In this document: positions 36,519-46,157 of the stretch, piece by piece
Numbering within the stretch: the stretch's first letter is position 1
How the letters are laid out: every line of letters begins with the position of its first letter
From: Flavobacterium crassostreae
Lineage (GTDB): Bacteria; Bacteroidota; Bacteroidia; Flavobacteriales; Flavobacteriaceae
Direction of reading: 5' to 3'
Length of the DNA stretch: 64,000 bases
Assembly: GCF_001831475.1 (NCBI RefSeq)
Contig: NZ_CP017688.1
Location: 1,860,001 to 1,924,000, forward strand
Notes under the pieces: model-generated
Seen by the model: the letters and a program-made list of their open reading frames with translations, nothing else
The model's database searches: none
Told to the model about the DNA's origin: nothing
Made by a program: the position numbers and the translations under genes

Positions 36519-36525
36519 ACTACAA

Positions 36526-37143
36526 ATGTATAAAGTTTTTGTTAACGACAAACCACTTTTTTTGACAAATAAAATTTCAAAAGAAACAGATTTTCAACTA
36601 TTTTTATTAGAAAGCATTGATATAAAGCAACTTATCATAAAAATGTTTCAAAATAAAATTCAAAAAGCGTATTTATACCATCCTGATGATAAGGAAATTA
36701 TGAAAACGTTAAAATCCAAAATACCCGTAAATAAAGCAGGAGGTGGGCTGGTATTTAACAAAAAAGGCCAAATTTTATTTATTTTTAGAAATGGAAAATG
36801 GGATTTACCTAAAGGAGGCACAGAAAAAGGCGAAGACATTCGAGACACTGCCATGCGCGAAGTGGAAGAAGAAACCGGGGTAAACCAACTCCGTATTGTA
36901 AAAAAACTCCAAAAAACCTACCATATCTTTAAACGCAACGGCGTCTACAAACTAAAAATAACCCATTGGTTTGAAATGCACTCCGATTTTGAAGGTATAC
37001 CACAAGGACAACTTGACGAAGGTATCGAAAAGGTAGCTTGGTTCCATCCCGAGCAAGTGCCCGAAATCTTAAAAAATTCGTACCAAAACATCCAGCTCCT
37101 TTTTGAAGAAGAGCCCCAGCCAAAGACCACTAATTCAAAATAA
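36526..37143 (+). CDS. NUDIX hydrolase
   Basis: A 205-residue protein with the Nudix box in its middle (GGTEKGEDIRDTAMREVEEE, then TG). It hydrolyses a nucleoside diphosphate linked to some other moiety; the substrate is not known. An N-terminal about 65-residue extension (MYKVFVNDKPLFLTNKI) precedes the NUDIX domain and is not part of the core fold. The pairing with pyrE suggests a nucleotide-related role. The start is only 7 bp from the divergent pyrE start, so its promoter must lie inside pyrE. Confidence 0.9.
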   Translation: MYKVFVNDKPLFLTNKISKETDFQLFLLESIDIKQLIIKMFQNKIQKAYLYHPDDKEIMKTLKSKIPVNKAGGGLVFNKKGQILFIFRNGKWDLPKGGTEKGEDIRDTAMREVEEETGVNQLRIVKKLQKTYHIFKRNGVYKLKITHWFEMHSDFEGIPQGQLDEGIEKVAWFHPEQVPEILKNSYQNIQLLFEEEPQPKTTNSK

Positions 37144-37184
37144 GTGTTCCTTCAAATTTACCTACCTTTACACAAATTATAACC

Positions 37185-38531
37185 ATGAACACCAAAGATC
37201 CTGCAAACCACATACTATCCAATTTAGGCATCCAACACCTAAATCCAATGCAAGAAGTAGCCCAAGATGCTATTTTGAATGACAACAACATTTTGTTGCT
37301 ATCTCCAACCGGTTCCGGAAAAACACTAGCATTTTTGCTGCCTATTTTGGAATTATTACAACCCGAAATTCTATCCGTACAATGTTTATTATTAGTTCCC
37401 TCCCGAGAATTAGCATTACAAATAGAACAAGTCTGGAAAAAAATGGGCACCACCTATAAAGTAAACGTTTGTTACGGAGGCCACTCCCTAGACACCGAAA
37501 TCAAAAACTTAAGCAATCCGCCAGCAATACTAATAGGTACTCCAGGACGTATTGCAGACCATTTAGACCGAGAAACCTTCCGTCACGACAAAATACAAAC
37601 CCTAGTTTTGGACGAGTTTGACAAATCCTTGCAATTGGGTTTCCATGAACAAATGTCTTTTATTATCAGTAAACTAAACAAAGTAAACAAACGCATACTA
37701 GTATCTGCAACCTCAGATATTGAAATACCCAAATACACCAGAGTAGTGAACCCAACCATTCTGGACTTTATACCAGAACACACCACAGAAAGCAACCTTC
37801 AAATCAAATTAGTTGTCTCTAAAGAAAAAGACAAAATAGGAAGTTTGTTTCAATTGATATGCTCCCTAAAGTCCGAGTCAGCCATTGTTTTTTGCAACCA
37901 CAGAGATGCCGCAGAGCGCATAAGCGATACCTTGAACCAAAAAGGAATATATGCCACCTACTACCATGGAGGCATGGATCAAGACGAACGCGAGCGTGCC
38001 CTAATACAGTTTAGAAATGGAAGCGTTAGCTATTTGATCACCACAGATCTTGCCGCACGCGGACTAGATATACCAGAGATGAATCACGTAATTCATTACC
38101 ATTTGCCATCCAAACCAGACGAATTTACACACCGAAATGGCCGTACAGCACGGATGACCGCCTCTGGAACCGCTTATATTATTACCCACGACAGCGAAAA
38201 ACAACTCGATTATATCGATTACAGCCTGCCCATTCTGCAACTTCCAAACGAAAGTAATTTGCCTAAACCGCCACAATTTCAGACCATTTATATCAGCGGA
38301 GGCAAAAAAAACAAACTAAACAAAATTGATATAGTTGGCTTTTTTTCACAAAAAGGAAAGTTAGAAAAAGGAGATTTAGGCTTGATTGAAGTAAAAGACT
38401 TTGTTTCTTTTGCCGCTGTCAGATTTGGAAAAGTAAAAGAGCTATTACAAGCTATTAAGGATCAAAAAATGAAAGGCAAAAAATTTAAAATTGAAGTAGC
38501 CCGAAAAGTACTCAAAAAAGAAGAAGAGTAG
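37185..38531 (+). CDS. DEAD-box RNA helicase, DbpA-like
   Basis: A 448-residue ATP-dependent RNA helicase. Motif I is SPTGSGKT, motif II is DEFD rather than DEAD, motif III is SATS, and motif VI is HRNGRTAR. The C-terminal about 75 residues (TIYISGGKKNKLNKIDIVGF and on) resemble the RNA-binding domain of DbpA, which targets helix 92 of 23S rRNA. A role in ribosome assembly is therefore likely. The gene follows the NUDIX gene by 41 bp. Confidence 0.92.
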   Translation: MNTKDPANHILSNLGIQHLNPMQEVAQDAILNDNNILLLSPTGSGKTLAFLLPILELLQPEILSVQCLLLVPSRELALQIEQVWKKMGTTYKVNVCYGGHSLDTEIKNLSNPPAILIGTPGRIADHLDRETFRHDKIQTLVLDEFDKSLQLGFHEQMSFIISKLNKVNKRILVSATSDIEIPKYTRVVNPTILDFIPEHTTESNLQIKLVVSKEKDKIGSLFQLICSLKSESAIVFCNHRDAAERISDTLNQKGIYATYYHGGMDQDERERALIQFRNGSVSYLITTDLAARGLDIPEMNHVIHYHLPSKPDEFTHRNGRTARMTASGTAYIITHDSEKQLDYIDYSLPILQLPNESNLPKPPQFQTIYISGGKKNKLNKIDIVGFFSQKGKLEKGDLGLIEVKDFVSFAAVRFGKVKELLQAIKDQKMKGKKFKIEVARKVLKKEEE

Positions 38532-38584
38532 TGAAACAGTAAATAGTCTACAGCTCAAAGAGATTTAATAAAACACACTCAAGC

Positions 38585-38629
38585 CATAAAAAAATCGTTA
38601 CAACAAGTTGTTGTAACGATTTTTTTATG
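38585..38629. terminator. Strong bidirectional terminator after the helicase
   Basis: A perfect 20-bp stem runs from 38585-38604 to 38610-38629 with a 5-base loop and A7/T7 runs at its base, so it can act on either strand. Confidence 0.9.
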
Positions 38630-39069
38630 CGAATACAGGTAATTTTGGCCTAGTTAGGTCGCGATTACTTTGTTGGTAATCCATTGATTATAATAAAAAT
38701 ATAGTATAATTCTTATTATTTTATACTTCAAAAAATCTTTTAGGATATTTTTTTAGAGTAGCACTACATTAAGCAGTACCTATGCTAGTATTTGGGATCC
38801 GCATTGGAGTGCTTTTAGTGGATAAACCAAGCAGTCATTAGGTTTTGAGATAATACTAGTAAAATAGAGTATAATAGAGGCGATTTATTTTTTTGTAGTT
38901 AATTTCTTAGTGTTATCGAGTGAAATAGCTGTTTTTATTACAATTTATTCAGGATAAAATTTTTAAAAAAGGAAATAATACACTATTTTGCCGTTTATTA
39001 ATGATTACATAAATGTTATCTTAATAAAAAATTACCATTAAAAAATACCACTATTTAAATGCAGGATGG
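38630..39069. other. AT-rich gap without a recognised gene
   Basis: I find no convincing ORF, RNA gene or repeat. There is a small inverted repeat (GATTAC ... GTAATC near 38662-38680). The final part presumably holds the promoter of the following TPR-like gene. Confidence 0.5.
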
Positions 39070-40131
39070 ATGAAAAATAAAATTTTAATACTTGTATTGT
39101 TCTTTATTTCAATCAAAGCAGTATCTCAAAAAGAACAAATTAAAAATGCCCAAAACGAATTTAAAAGCGATAATTTAAAAGTAGCTTTAGATATTTTAAC
39201 CAAAAGTGAATATTTAATTATTAATGCAGAAGACGCGGATAAATCCGAGTTTTATAGTCTAAAGGCCGAAATTTTTAGAGCCTTTGCAGATAAAAATATT
39301 GCCGTTACCACCAATCTATCCGCCGCAGTTACGAGTTACCAACAATTAATCAAAGAAGAACTACTCACCGGAAATTTAATATACATCGTTAAGGCCAGAG
39401 AGGCTATTGATGCAATTAAAAAAGACTTAGAGAATCGGGCTACTACCGATATTAAAAACGCTAAATATAGGGATGGAGCAACCAAAATGTATGCTTTGTA
39501 TGCCATGGATAAAAAGGATGCGGATAATCTCTATTATTCTACTTCGTATTTTATGATGGCCAAGGATTATGAGGCAGCATTACGAAATTACAAAGAGTTA
39601 GAAAATATAAACTATACCGGAAAAGGCGTGGCTTATTATGCCGTAAATAAAAAAACCAAAATAGAGGAGGAGTTTGCTTCTGCAATGTACCGAGATGCAA
39701 GTGTAAATGCAGGAGAGTATGAAAAACCACGAAACGCCAAAATAGAGTCCAAGAGAACCGAAATATGTCGAAACCTAGCATATCTGTATACAGAAAAAGG
39801 AGATTTGGTTGCGGCAGAAGTTATTTACAAAAAAATGATTGCTTTTAATCCCAATTTTATAGAACCTTATTTGGATTTGGCATATTTAAATTTAGATAAA
39901 AAAAAGCTTTTGGAAGACCAGATGAACACTCTAGGAACTTCCGCAAAAGAGATGCAAATCTACGATGCGCTAAAACTAAAAACGGAAGGCTTTATTAAAG
40001 AAGCCTTGTTTTATCTAAAAGCTGGAAATGCTTTGGCGCCAGATAACGATAAAATTACAGATCTATTGCTTAAATTATATAGAGCCCTAGATTTGACCTC
40101 AGAGTACAATACTCTAAAGGCAAAGATTTAA
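39070..40131 (+). CDS. Exported TPR-like protein of unknown function
   Basis: A 353-residue protein with an N-terminal signal peptide (MKNKILILVLFFISIKAVSQ) and then helical repeats of the TPR sort, such as NLKVALDILTKSEYLIINAE, SYFMMAKDYEAALRNYKELE and LAYLYTEKGDLVAAEVIYKK. It is probably periplasmic. The repeats are degenerate, and I do not recognise a specific family. It stands alone between an AT-rich gap and a terminator. Confidence 0.8.
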   Translation: MKNKILILVLFFISIKAVSQKEQIKNAQNEFKSDNLKVALDILTKSEYLIINAEDADKSEFYSLKAEIFRAFADKNIAVTTNLSAAVTSYQQLIKEELLTGNLIYIVKAREAIDAIKKDLENRATTDIKNAKYRDGATKMYALYAMDKKDADNLYYSTSYFMMAKDYEAALRNYKELENINYTGKGVAYYAVNKKTKIEEEFASAMYRDASVNAGEYEKPRNAKIESKRTEICRNLAYLYTEKGDLVAAEVIYKKMIAFNPNFIEPYLDLAYLNLDKKKLLEDQMNTLGTSAKEMQIYDALKLKTEGFIKEALFYLKAGNALAPDNDKITDLLLKLYRALDLTSEYNTLKAKI

Positions 40132-40170
40132 AATTAGTAAGTACGTTTTTTTTTTTTTTGGTTTGAAGAA

Positions 40171-40204
40171 TAAAGCCCTGTAAATTTTGTTTTACAGGGC
40201 TTTA
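40171..40204. terminator. Bidirectional terminator between TPR-like gene and fumC
   Basis: TAAAGCCCTGTAAA and TTTACAGGGCTTTA form a 14-bp stem with a 6-base loop between the converging genes. Confidence 0.88.
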
Positions 40205-40227
40205 TGGATTTAGGTATAAAAATAAAA

Positions 40228-41625
40228 TTACTTCAGGGTTCCTACCATATCTTCTGGTTTTACCCATGCATCAAAATCCTCTGGAGTCACGTATCCTAGA
40301 CGTACGGATTCTTCTTTGAGGGTGGTGCCGTTTTTGTGTGCTGTTTGTGCAATTTCGGCAGCTTTATAATAGCCTATTTTGGTATTTAGAGCCGTTACGA
40401 GCATCAAGGAGTTGTCTACTAATTCTTTAATGCGTTTGTGGTTGGGTTCAATACCTTGAGCACAGTGTGCATCAAAAGATAGGCAAGCATCTCCTAATAA
40501 ACGTGCAGATTGTAAAAAGTTGGCTGCCATAACTGGTTTGAATACATTTAGTTCATAATGGCCTTGCATACCGCCTACGGTGATGGCAACATCATTACCC
40601 ATTACTTGTGCACAAACCATCGTAATGGCTTCGCATTGGGTTGGATTTACTTTTCCGGGCATGATGGAGGATCCTGGCTCGTTCTCGGGTATGATTAACT
40701 CTCCAATACCGGAGCGAGGCCCAGAGGCTAGCATACGGATGTCATTTGCAATTTTATTTAAAGAAACAGCAAGTTGTTTTAATGCTCCATGCGATTCTAC
40801 AATTGCATCGTGTGCTGCCAATGCTTCAAACTTGTTTTCGGCGGTGATAAATGGGTGTCCTGTAAATTGGGCAATGTATTGGGCAACTTTTACATCGTAT
40901 CCAGCAGGGGTGTTGAGTCCGGTTCCAACTGCGGTACCTCCTAGGGCTACTTCGGATAGGTGTGGTAGGGTGTTTTTTAGGGCTTTAATACCGTAGTTTA
41001 ATTGAGCAACGTATCCAGATAATTCTTGCCCTAAGGTAAGTGGCGTGGCATCCATAAGGTGGGTACGGCCTATTTTTACTACGTTTTTAAATTGGGTTGC
41101 TTTTGCGTGTAGGGTATCTCTTAATTTTTCTACTCCCGGAATAGTGGTCTCTACTACTGCTTTGTAGGCGGCAATGTGCATTCCGGTTGGAAAGGTGTCA
41201 TTGGAGGATTGGGATTTGTTTACATCATCATTTGCTTTGATGAATTGTTCTCCTTCGCCAATGGCAAATCCTTTTAATACTTGTGCACGGTTGGCTACAA
41301 CTTCATTTACATTCATGTTGCTTTGGGTGCCAGAACCGGTTTGCCAGATTACTAACGGAAATTGATCGTCTAGCTTTCCGGCCAGAATTTCGTCACATAC
41401 CGTGGCTATGGCATCGCGTTTTTCTGTTGGAAGTACGCCTAAATCGCAGTTGGCATAAGCGGCGGCTTTTTTTAGGTATGCAAAGCCTTCTATGATTTCT
41501 TTGGGCATGGAGGCAGAGGCACCAATTTTAAAATTGTTTCGAGAACGTTCGGTTTGTGCTCCCCAATATTTGTCTGCAGGGACTTGTACTGCACCCATGG
41601 TGTCTTTTTCTATCCTGAATTCCAT
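40228..41625 (-). CDS. fumC: Class II fumarate hydratase
   Basis: It interconverts fumarate and malate in the citric acid cycle. The 465 residues start with [20 protein letters not shown], contain [19 protein letters not shown] and end the active site with the family signature [15 protein letters not shown]. The length is standard for the homotetrameric, iron-independent class II enzyme. It is a single-gene unit with a structured RNA-like element upstream on the opposite strand. Confidence 0.97.
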   Translation of the reverse strand: MEFRIEKDTMGAVQVPADKYWGAQTERSRNNFKIGASASMPKEIIEGFAYLKKAAAYANCDLGVLPTEKRDAIATVCDEILAGKLDDQFPLVIWQTGSGTQSNMNVNEVVANRAQVLKGFAIGEGEQFIKANDDVNKSQSSNDTFPTGMHIAAYKAVVETTIPGVEKLRDTLHAKATQFKNVVKIGRTHLMDATPLTLGQELSGYVAQLNYGIKALKNTLPHLSEVALGGTAVGTGLNTPAGYDVKVAQYIAQFTGHPFITAENKFEALAAHDAIVESHGALKQLAVSLNKIANDIRMLASGPRSGIGELIIPENEPGSSIMPGKVNPTQCEAITMVCAQVMGNDVAITVGGMQGHYELNVFKPVMAANFLQSARLLGDACLSFDAHCAQGIEPNHKRIKELVDNSLMLVTALNTKIGYYKAAEIAQTAHKNGTTLKEESVRLGYVTPEDFDAWVKPEDMVGTLK

Positions 41626-41698
41626 TTTTGTGTTTATTTGTGTTATTGTTTTATGTTGTGTTTGTGCTTGGTGGCTGTTTTGGATTTTGTTTGGTGGC

Positions 41699-41768
41699 CT
41701 AGCCCAGATAGTAGCGGCATCCCACGCTTTTGGGCGTGGATATAGCGGATAGCTGGAAATAGCTCCTA
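41699..41768 (+). ncRNA. Flavo-1-like structured element, copy 1
   Basis: TAGCCCAGATAGTAGCGGCATC opens the element (22 bases in two overlapping blocks: TAGCCCAGATAGTAGC and AGCGGCATCC). A hairpin with ACGC/GCGT follows, and then GGATATAGCGGATAGCTGG. The same framework occurs in copy 2 near 49.84 kb. From memory this resembles the Flavo-1 RNA motif of flavobacteria; that identification is not verified. It lies between divergent fumC and a small ORF. Confidence 0.55.
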
Positions 41769-41895
41769 AAACTTTTGCTCAAAAATACGGATAAATACTT
41801 TTTTATAAAAATTGATGGATAGTTTTTATAAGTTTTATTGTTATAATTAGATATTAAACTTACATTTGTGGCTACATTCAAAAATTCCGGAAAAC

Positions 41896-42069
41896 ATGTT
41901 TGAATTTTCACAGTATTTAGGCTTTTTACTTTTTTTAACCATTCTTACTTTAGGATTTTGGTTAATGTTTTTTTTAGTTAGTTTCGTATCTTATTGGGTA
42001 GGTGGCGCAACTTGGGAGGCATATAAAGAAAAAAAAGCTAAGAAGAAGCAAGAACAACAAGCACTTTAA
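41896..42069 (+). CDS. Small single-pass membrane protein
   Basis: A 57-residue ORF from the ATG at 41896 has a hydrophobic stretch of about 30 residues (YLGFLLFLTILTLGFWLMFF and on) followed by a Lys-rich cytoplasmic tail (EAYKEKKAKKKQEQQAL). It has a strong terminator right after it, which supports it being a real gene. No family is recognised. An upstream TTG at 41866 would add ten residues ahead of the helix and looks less likely. Confidence 0.6.
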   Translation: MFEFSQYLGFLLFLTILTLGFWLMFFLVSFVSYWVGGATWEAYKEKKAKKKQEQQAL

Positions 42070-42082
42070 GTAGTATTGTTGG

Positions 42083-42118
42083 ATAAAAAAGGACTCTGTA
42101 TAAGAGTCCTTTTTTTAT
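42083..42118. terminator. Terminator after the small membrane protein gene
   Basis: AAAAAAGGACTC and GAGTCCTTTTTT form a stem with a 7-base loop and a T7 run on the plus strand. Confidence 0.9.
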
Positions 42119-42201
42119 GCTTTGTATCCAAAAAAATACTAGATAATAAGGATTATCTGGCAATTGGGAGTAGTGCTATTTTGTTGGCGGATTGGTTTTT
42201 T

Positions 42202-44664
42202 TTAAAATCCGCTGCCTTCTTCTTCGTTGTTTTTGGGGTTTGTTTTATCTCTGTCGGTTTTTTTGTTATTGATTCTGTAGGTGAAGGATAGGTTCCATTG
42301 TCTTTTTCGCCATTGAAATTCACTATAAGAATTGAGATTTGCAAGGTTTGTTCTGTTTTTCATTTTTCGGGAGTTAAAGACATCACTCACATTGAAGGCT
42401 ATGGTGGCTTTTTCTTTTAGTAGGTCTTTGCTAAAGGCGGTATGGACTACGTATTGTTCTAAACTTTTGCCTTGTGCGGTTTTGCTAGGACCAAAGTACA
42501 TTATGCTGGCTTGCCATTCTATTTTGTAAGGTAAGCTCAGGCGGGAACTACTGCGTGTAAACCAACTAAAGGCTTGGTTGTTTAGGCTTTGAATAATTAG
42601 TTGGTTGTTGGAGTTGGTATAGCTAAAGTTTCCTGTGGTTGTGGTGTTGTAGAGGTTAAGACTGCTGTTTATTTTCCATTTTTTGAAGGGCGAGTAGTTT
42701 AGGGTAAACTCAAATCCTGTTTTTTGTTCTTTGCCCAGGTTAATAGGGGTGATTAAAACCACTGGGGTGCTGCCTACAAATTGACCGCTTTCGTAACGCA
42801 CGAAAGAAAATACATCTGTGGTGTTTTCAAAATACACGGAGGTGTTCCAGCTTAGTTTGTTCCATCGTTGGAGGTATCCGAGATCCAATTTGTCGGTAAG
42901 AGAGGGATCTAAATCGGGGTTACCTCTAAATATGTTGATGTTGCTAGATAGGTTGGCGGTGGGGTCTAGGTAGCGTCCTCGGGGTCTAGACAATCGTTTG
43001 CTGTAGCTTATCGATAGGTTGCTTTGGTCTGTGATTTGGTAGTTGACAAAGGCACTTGGGAAAAAAAGTTGGTATTTTTTGGTGTTAAATTCTTGGGTAT
43101 CTAGTAGGTTTACGGCAATGTTGGTGTCTTCCCAACGTAGGCCAAATAGGTAGGATACTTTGTTGGTTTTGAATCCATATTGGGTATAAAGGGCATTTAT
43201 TTTTTCGTTATATTCTAGGGTATTGGATAAAGGGTTGGTTGTATTGAAGGTATTTTCGGTGGACAAAACGGCATATTTTTTATTTAAGGTATTGAAATTT
43301 CCTTTGTAGCCAGCCTCAAACTGACTTCCTTCTTTGATGGGTAAAACATAATCTGCTTGAAGCAAAAATTGGTTTTGTGTTTCGGTATTGTTGGTAGTGC
43401 TGTAGGTGGATTGGTCTACAAAATGGTTGTTAATTCCGTTTATTGTAGCGTTATCGAGGTCTTTTTCTTTGGAGTAGGAGGCATCTGTGGTTAGTTTATG
43501 CCCACTTTTTGAAAAGTTTTTTATAAAATTGGAAGCAAACTCCCAATCGTTTCCAGTGTTTTTTCCGTCATTGAGACGGTAATTGGTATAAACAAAATGG
43601 TTGTTTTGGTCTAGGTTATTATAGGTTACTTGGTCTTGGTTGGTGCCGTTGTTTTGTCTATAACTCCAGCTATTGGTCCAAAAAGTGGTAGGGTTGAGGG
43701 TCCATTCGGCACCAGTTTTGGTGTTAATTCCTTTTCGGTTTCTTTTGGTGTCTCTGTTTTCGTTGATGTATTTCAGGATGCTCCCATTGTCCGGATTAAG
43801 GTATTGGGAGTTGGTGGTTCCTGCTCCTTGACTGGTTCTATAACTATAGCCAGTGGAGGTAAAGTAATTTATTTTTTGTGTTTTGTAATTTAAATTGGCG
43901 TTTAAACCATAGGTTTCGGGTAGTCCTAGCGAGCCAATTAGGGTGCCATTAAAGCCGTCTGTTTTTCCTTTTTTTAAAATAATATTCAAAATACCGGCAC
44001 CACCTTCGGCATCATAGCGGGCAGATGGGTTGGTGATTACTTCTACTTTGTCAATTGCATCTGCGGGTATTTGTCGCAAGGCTTCGGCCATGTTTAGGGC
44101 ATTGGATGGACGGCCGTCAATAAATATACGTACATTATCACTGCCTCTCAAGCTCACATTTCCTTCTACATCTACGGATACCGATGGAACGTTTTCAAGA
44201 ACATCACTAACGGTTCCGCCTTTCACTAGCATGTCTTTGCCTACATGGTACACTTTTTTATCCAGTTTTATTTCTACGGTAGATTTTTCGGCACGAATAA
44301 CTACTTCCTTTAATTGCGAAACATCCTCTATCAAAGCAAGGGTTCCGAGGGCGGTATTTTCTTTAAAAAATTGCTTTATTAGCACGGGTTTAAAAGAGAT
44401 AAACTCTATTTGGAGCGTGTACAATCCGGGGGCAATTACAATACTAAATTCGCCTTTAGAGTTGGTAATTCCGCCTGCGGTTATTTTTTGGGTTTTAGAA
44501 TTTGTAAAGGTAACCGTTGCATATTCTAGAGGTTGTTTGCTTGTTTTTTCGAGCACATTTCCGGTTATGGTAATATCCTTTTGGGCAGGTTTTTGTTGGG
44601 CAAAACCAAATAGAAACACAAAAAATAAAGCAAGTGAAAGTTGGTGTTTTAAGGAATACGGCAT
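42202..44664 (-). CDS. TonB-dependent receptor-like outer membrane beta-barrel protein
   Basis: An 820-residue outer membrane protein. It has a signal peptide (SLALFFVFLFGFAQQ), a carboxypeptidase-D regulatory-like domain at about 30-115 (ITGNVLEKTSKQPLEYATVT), a plug domain (VSDVLENVPSVSVDVEGNVS and VEVITNPSARYDAEGGAGIL), and a long beta barrel rich in Asn, Thr and Tyr. This arrangement matches the outer-membrane beta-barrel family related to TonB receptors in Bacteroidota. It has no SusD partner, so a polysaccharide-uptake role is not indicated. The substrate is unknown. Confidence 0.9.
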   Translation of the reverse strand: MPYSLKHQLSLALFFVFLFGFAQQKPAQKDITITGNVLEKTSKQPLEYATVTFTNSKTQKITAGGITNSKGEFSIVIAPGLYTLQIEFISFKPVLIKQFFKENTALGTLALIEDVSQLKEVVIRAEKSTVEIKLDKKVYHVGKDMLVKGGTVSDVLENVPSVSVDVEGNVSLRGSDNVRIFIDGRPSNALNMAEALRQIPADAIDKVEVITNPSARYDAEGGAGILNIILKKGKTDGFNGTLIGSLGLPETYGLNANLNYKTQKINYFTSTGYSYRTSQGAGTTNSQYLNPDNGSILKYINENRDTKRNRKGINTKTGAEWTLNPTTFWTNSWSYRQNNGTNQDQVTYNNLDQNNHFVYTNYRLNDGKNTGNDWEFASNFIKNFSKSGHKLTTDASYSKEKDLDNATINGINNHFVDQSTYSTTNNTETQNQFLLQADYVLPIKEGSQFEAGYKGNFNTLNKKYAVLSTENTFNTTNPLSNTLEYNEKINALYTQYGFKTNKVSYLFGLRWEDTNIAVNLLDTQEFNTKKYQLFFPSAFVNYQITDQSNLSISYSKRLSRPRGRYLDPTANLSSNINIFRGNPDLDPSLTDKLDLGYLQRWNKLSWNTSVYFENTTDVFSFVRYESGQFVGSTPVVLITPINLGKEQKTGFEFTLNYSPFKKWKINSSLNLYNTTTTGNFSYTNSNNQLIIQSLNNQAFSWFTRSSSRLSLPYKIEWQASIMYFGPSKTAQGKSLEQYVVHTAFSKDLLKEKATIAFNVSDVFNSRKMKNRTNLANLNSYSEFQWRKRQWNLSFTYRINNKKTDRDKTNPKNNEEEGSGF

Positions 44665-44757
44665 TAGGATTGGTTTGGGTTAATGTTTTTAGACACCAAA
44701 AATCGACATTGGTTTATTGGCTAAATCATAAAAATAAGTTAATATATAAAATCCTAC

Positions 44758-45099
44758 TTATATAAAACAAGGCAATTTATCCAAATCTCTAGCTATAATT
44801 GCCTTGCCGTTTTTAATAACTATTGGGCGTTCTATCAGGATTGGATACGTTACGAGTGCTTTTATAACTTCTGTGTCCGTTAGGGTTTTGTTTTTAAAGT
44901 TTTCAATCCATATTTTTTCTTTTTGGCGCACCAATTCTATTGGTTTTAAGGATAGCATTTTTAATAAAGCAACCAATTGGGCTTCTGTGGGTGGGTTATT
45001 GAGGTATTGGATAATTTCGTAGTTTTGTTTGCTTTGTTCTAAAAAAGCTAAAGCATTTCTGGATTTTCCGCAACGAGGATTGTGATAGATTTGGATCAT
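44758..45099 (-). CDS. ArsC/Spx-family arsenate reductase-like protein
   Basis: A 113-residue thioredoxin-fold protein with the start IQIYHNPRCGKSRNALAFLE, whose Cys10 is the catalytic cysteine of glutaredoxin-dependent arsenate reductases. Near the C terminus is PILIERPIVIKNGKAIIARD, the conserved region containing the ligand arginine. No other ars gene is nearby. Some homologues of this family have other redox roles, so arsenate as substrate is likely but not proven. Confidence 0.88.
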   Translation of the reverse strand: MIQIYHNPRCGKSRNALAFLEQSKQNYEIIQYLNNPPTEAQLVALLKMLSLKPIELVRQKEKIWIENFKNKTLTDTEVIKALVTYPILIERPIVIKNGKAIIARDLDKLPCFI

Positions 45100-45209
45100 T
45101 ATTAATTTTTTAAAGGGGTTTTATTCAAAATAAAAAAGGTATTTTTAAAGTCACAAAAATACGCCATCAAGGGCTATTAATGGCTTAAAAATTTTAAAAA
45201 AAGAAAGTA

Positions 45210-46136
45210 ATGTTTATAGAACAAGGAGTGCGAGCAACAAACAGATTTTGGAAATATATTGTTGGTTCAGTGGTGGTTATTCTGGCTTCGGTACTTGGTC
45301 AAGTTCCGTTGTTAGTGGCGCTCAAAATGGATACCGCTACCAGTGTTGCCAGCGTTTCATTGGATTCTGAATCTGTTTTGCATCATTTTGAACCCAATAT
45401 ATCGTTGTTTTTGGTGCTTTTGTCTTTTGTTTTTGCGATGCTAGGGTTTTATTTCGTGGTTACTAAACTGCACCAGCAACGTTTTTTGTCAGTAACGACC
45501 TCTCGTTCAAAAGTAGATTGGGGCAGAATTTTTTTTGCCTTTGGGTTGTGGTCTCTTTTTACTATTGTAGCTACCATCGTTTATTACCAACTCGATCCAC
45601 AGAGCTACCAATGGAATTTTAAACCAGTTCCTTTTGCTATTTTGGTGGTAATTGCGGTGGTTTTGATTCCTTTTCAAACCAGTACCGAAGAATATGTTTT
45701 TAGAGGCTATTTAATGCAAGGGTTTGCTAATTTGTCTGGTAATAAATGGTTTCCGTTGCTGATGACTTCTGTGATTTTTGGAGGATTGCATCTTTTTAAT
45801 CCTGAAGTTGCAAAGTTGGGTAACATTATTTTTGTATATTACATCGGTACAGGGCTATTCTTAGGGATTCTTACCTTGATGGATGAAGGCTTGGAGCTTG
45901 CGCTTGGATTTCATGCCGCAAATAATTGCATTGGTGCATTGCTCATTACCTCTGATTGGTCTGCATTTCAAACGCACTCTATTCTTAAAGAAGTTGCTGC
46001 TCCCCAATCGGGGCTCGATGTTATATTGCCCGTAGTGGTGGTTTACCCCATACTTTTGTATATCTTTAGTTGCAAGTACCAATGGACCAATTGGAAACAA
46101 AAATTGACCGCCAAAATTGCACCACCAAAATTTTAA
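45210..46136 (+). CDS. CPBP-family intramembrane metalloprotease
   Basis: A 308-residue membrane protein with about eight helices. The CPBP (Abi) motifs are present: STEEYVFRGYLMQGF (motif 1, two Glu and Arg), GGLHLFNPEV (motif 2 His), and LALGFHAANNCIGALL (motif 3 with His and Asn). Homologues process prenylated CaaX proteins or bacteriocins, and in bacteria often have no known target. It is followed 21 bp later by the menE-like gene and is probably co-transcribed with it. Confidence 0.9.
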   Translation: MFIEQGVRATNRFWKYIVGSVVVILASVLGQVPLLVALKMDTATSVASVSLDSESVLHHFEPNISLFLVLLSFVFAMLGFYFVVTKLHQQRFLSVTTSRSKVDWGRIFFAFGLWSLFTIVATIVYYQLDPQSYQWNFKPVPFAILVVIAVVLIPFQTSTEEYVFRGYLMQGFANLSGNKWFPLLMTSVIFGGLHLFNPEVAKLGNIIFVYYIGTGLFLGILTLMDEGLELALGFHAANNCIGALLITSDWSAFQTHSILKEVAAPQSGLDVILPVVVVYPILLYIFSCKYQWTNWKQKLTAKIAPPKF

Positions 46137-46157
46137 TGCTTTTAAAAACGAACCGCT

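Noticed and set aside
38630..39069. Search for a gene or RNA in the AT-rich gap after the helicase
   Set aside because: No ORF with start, composition or family support was found, and no structured element beyond a short inverted repeat.
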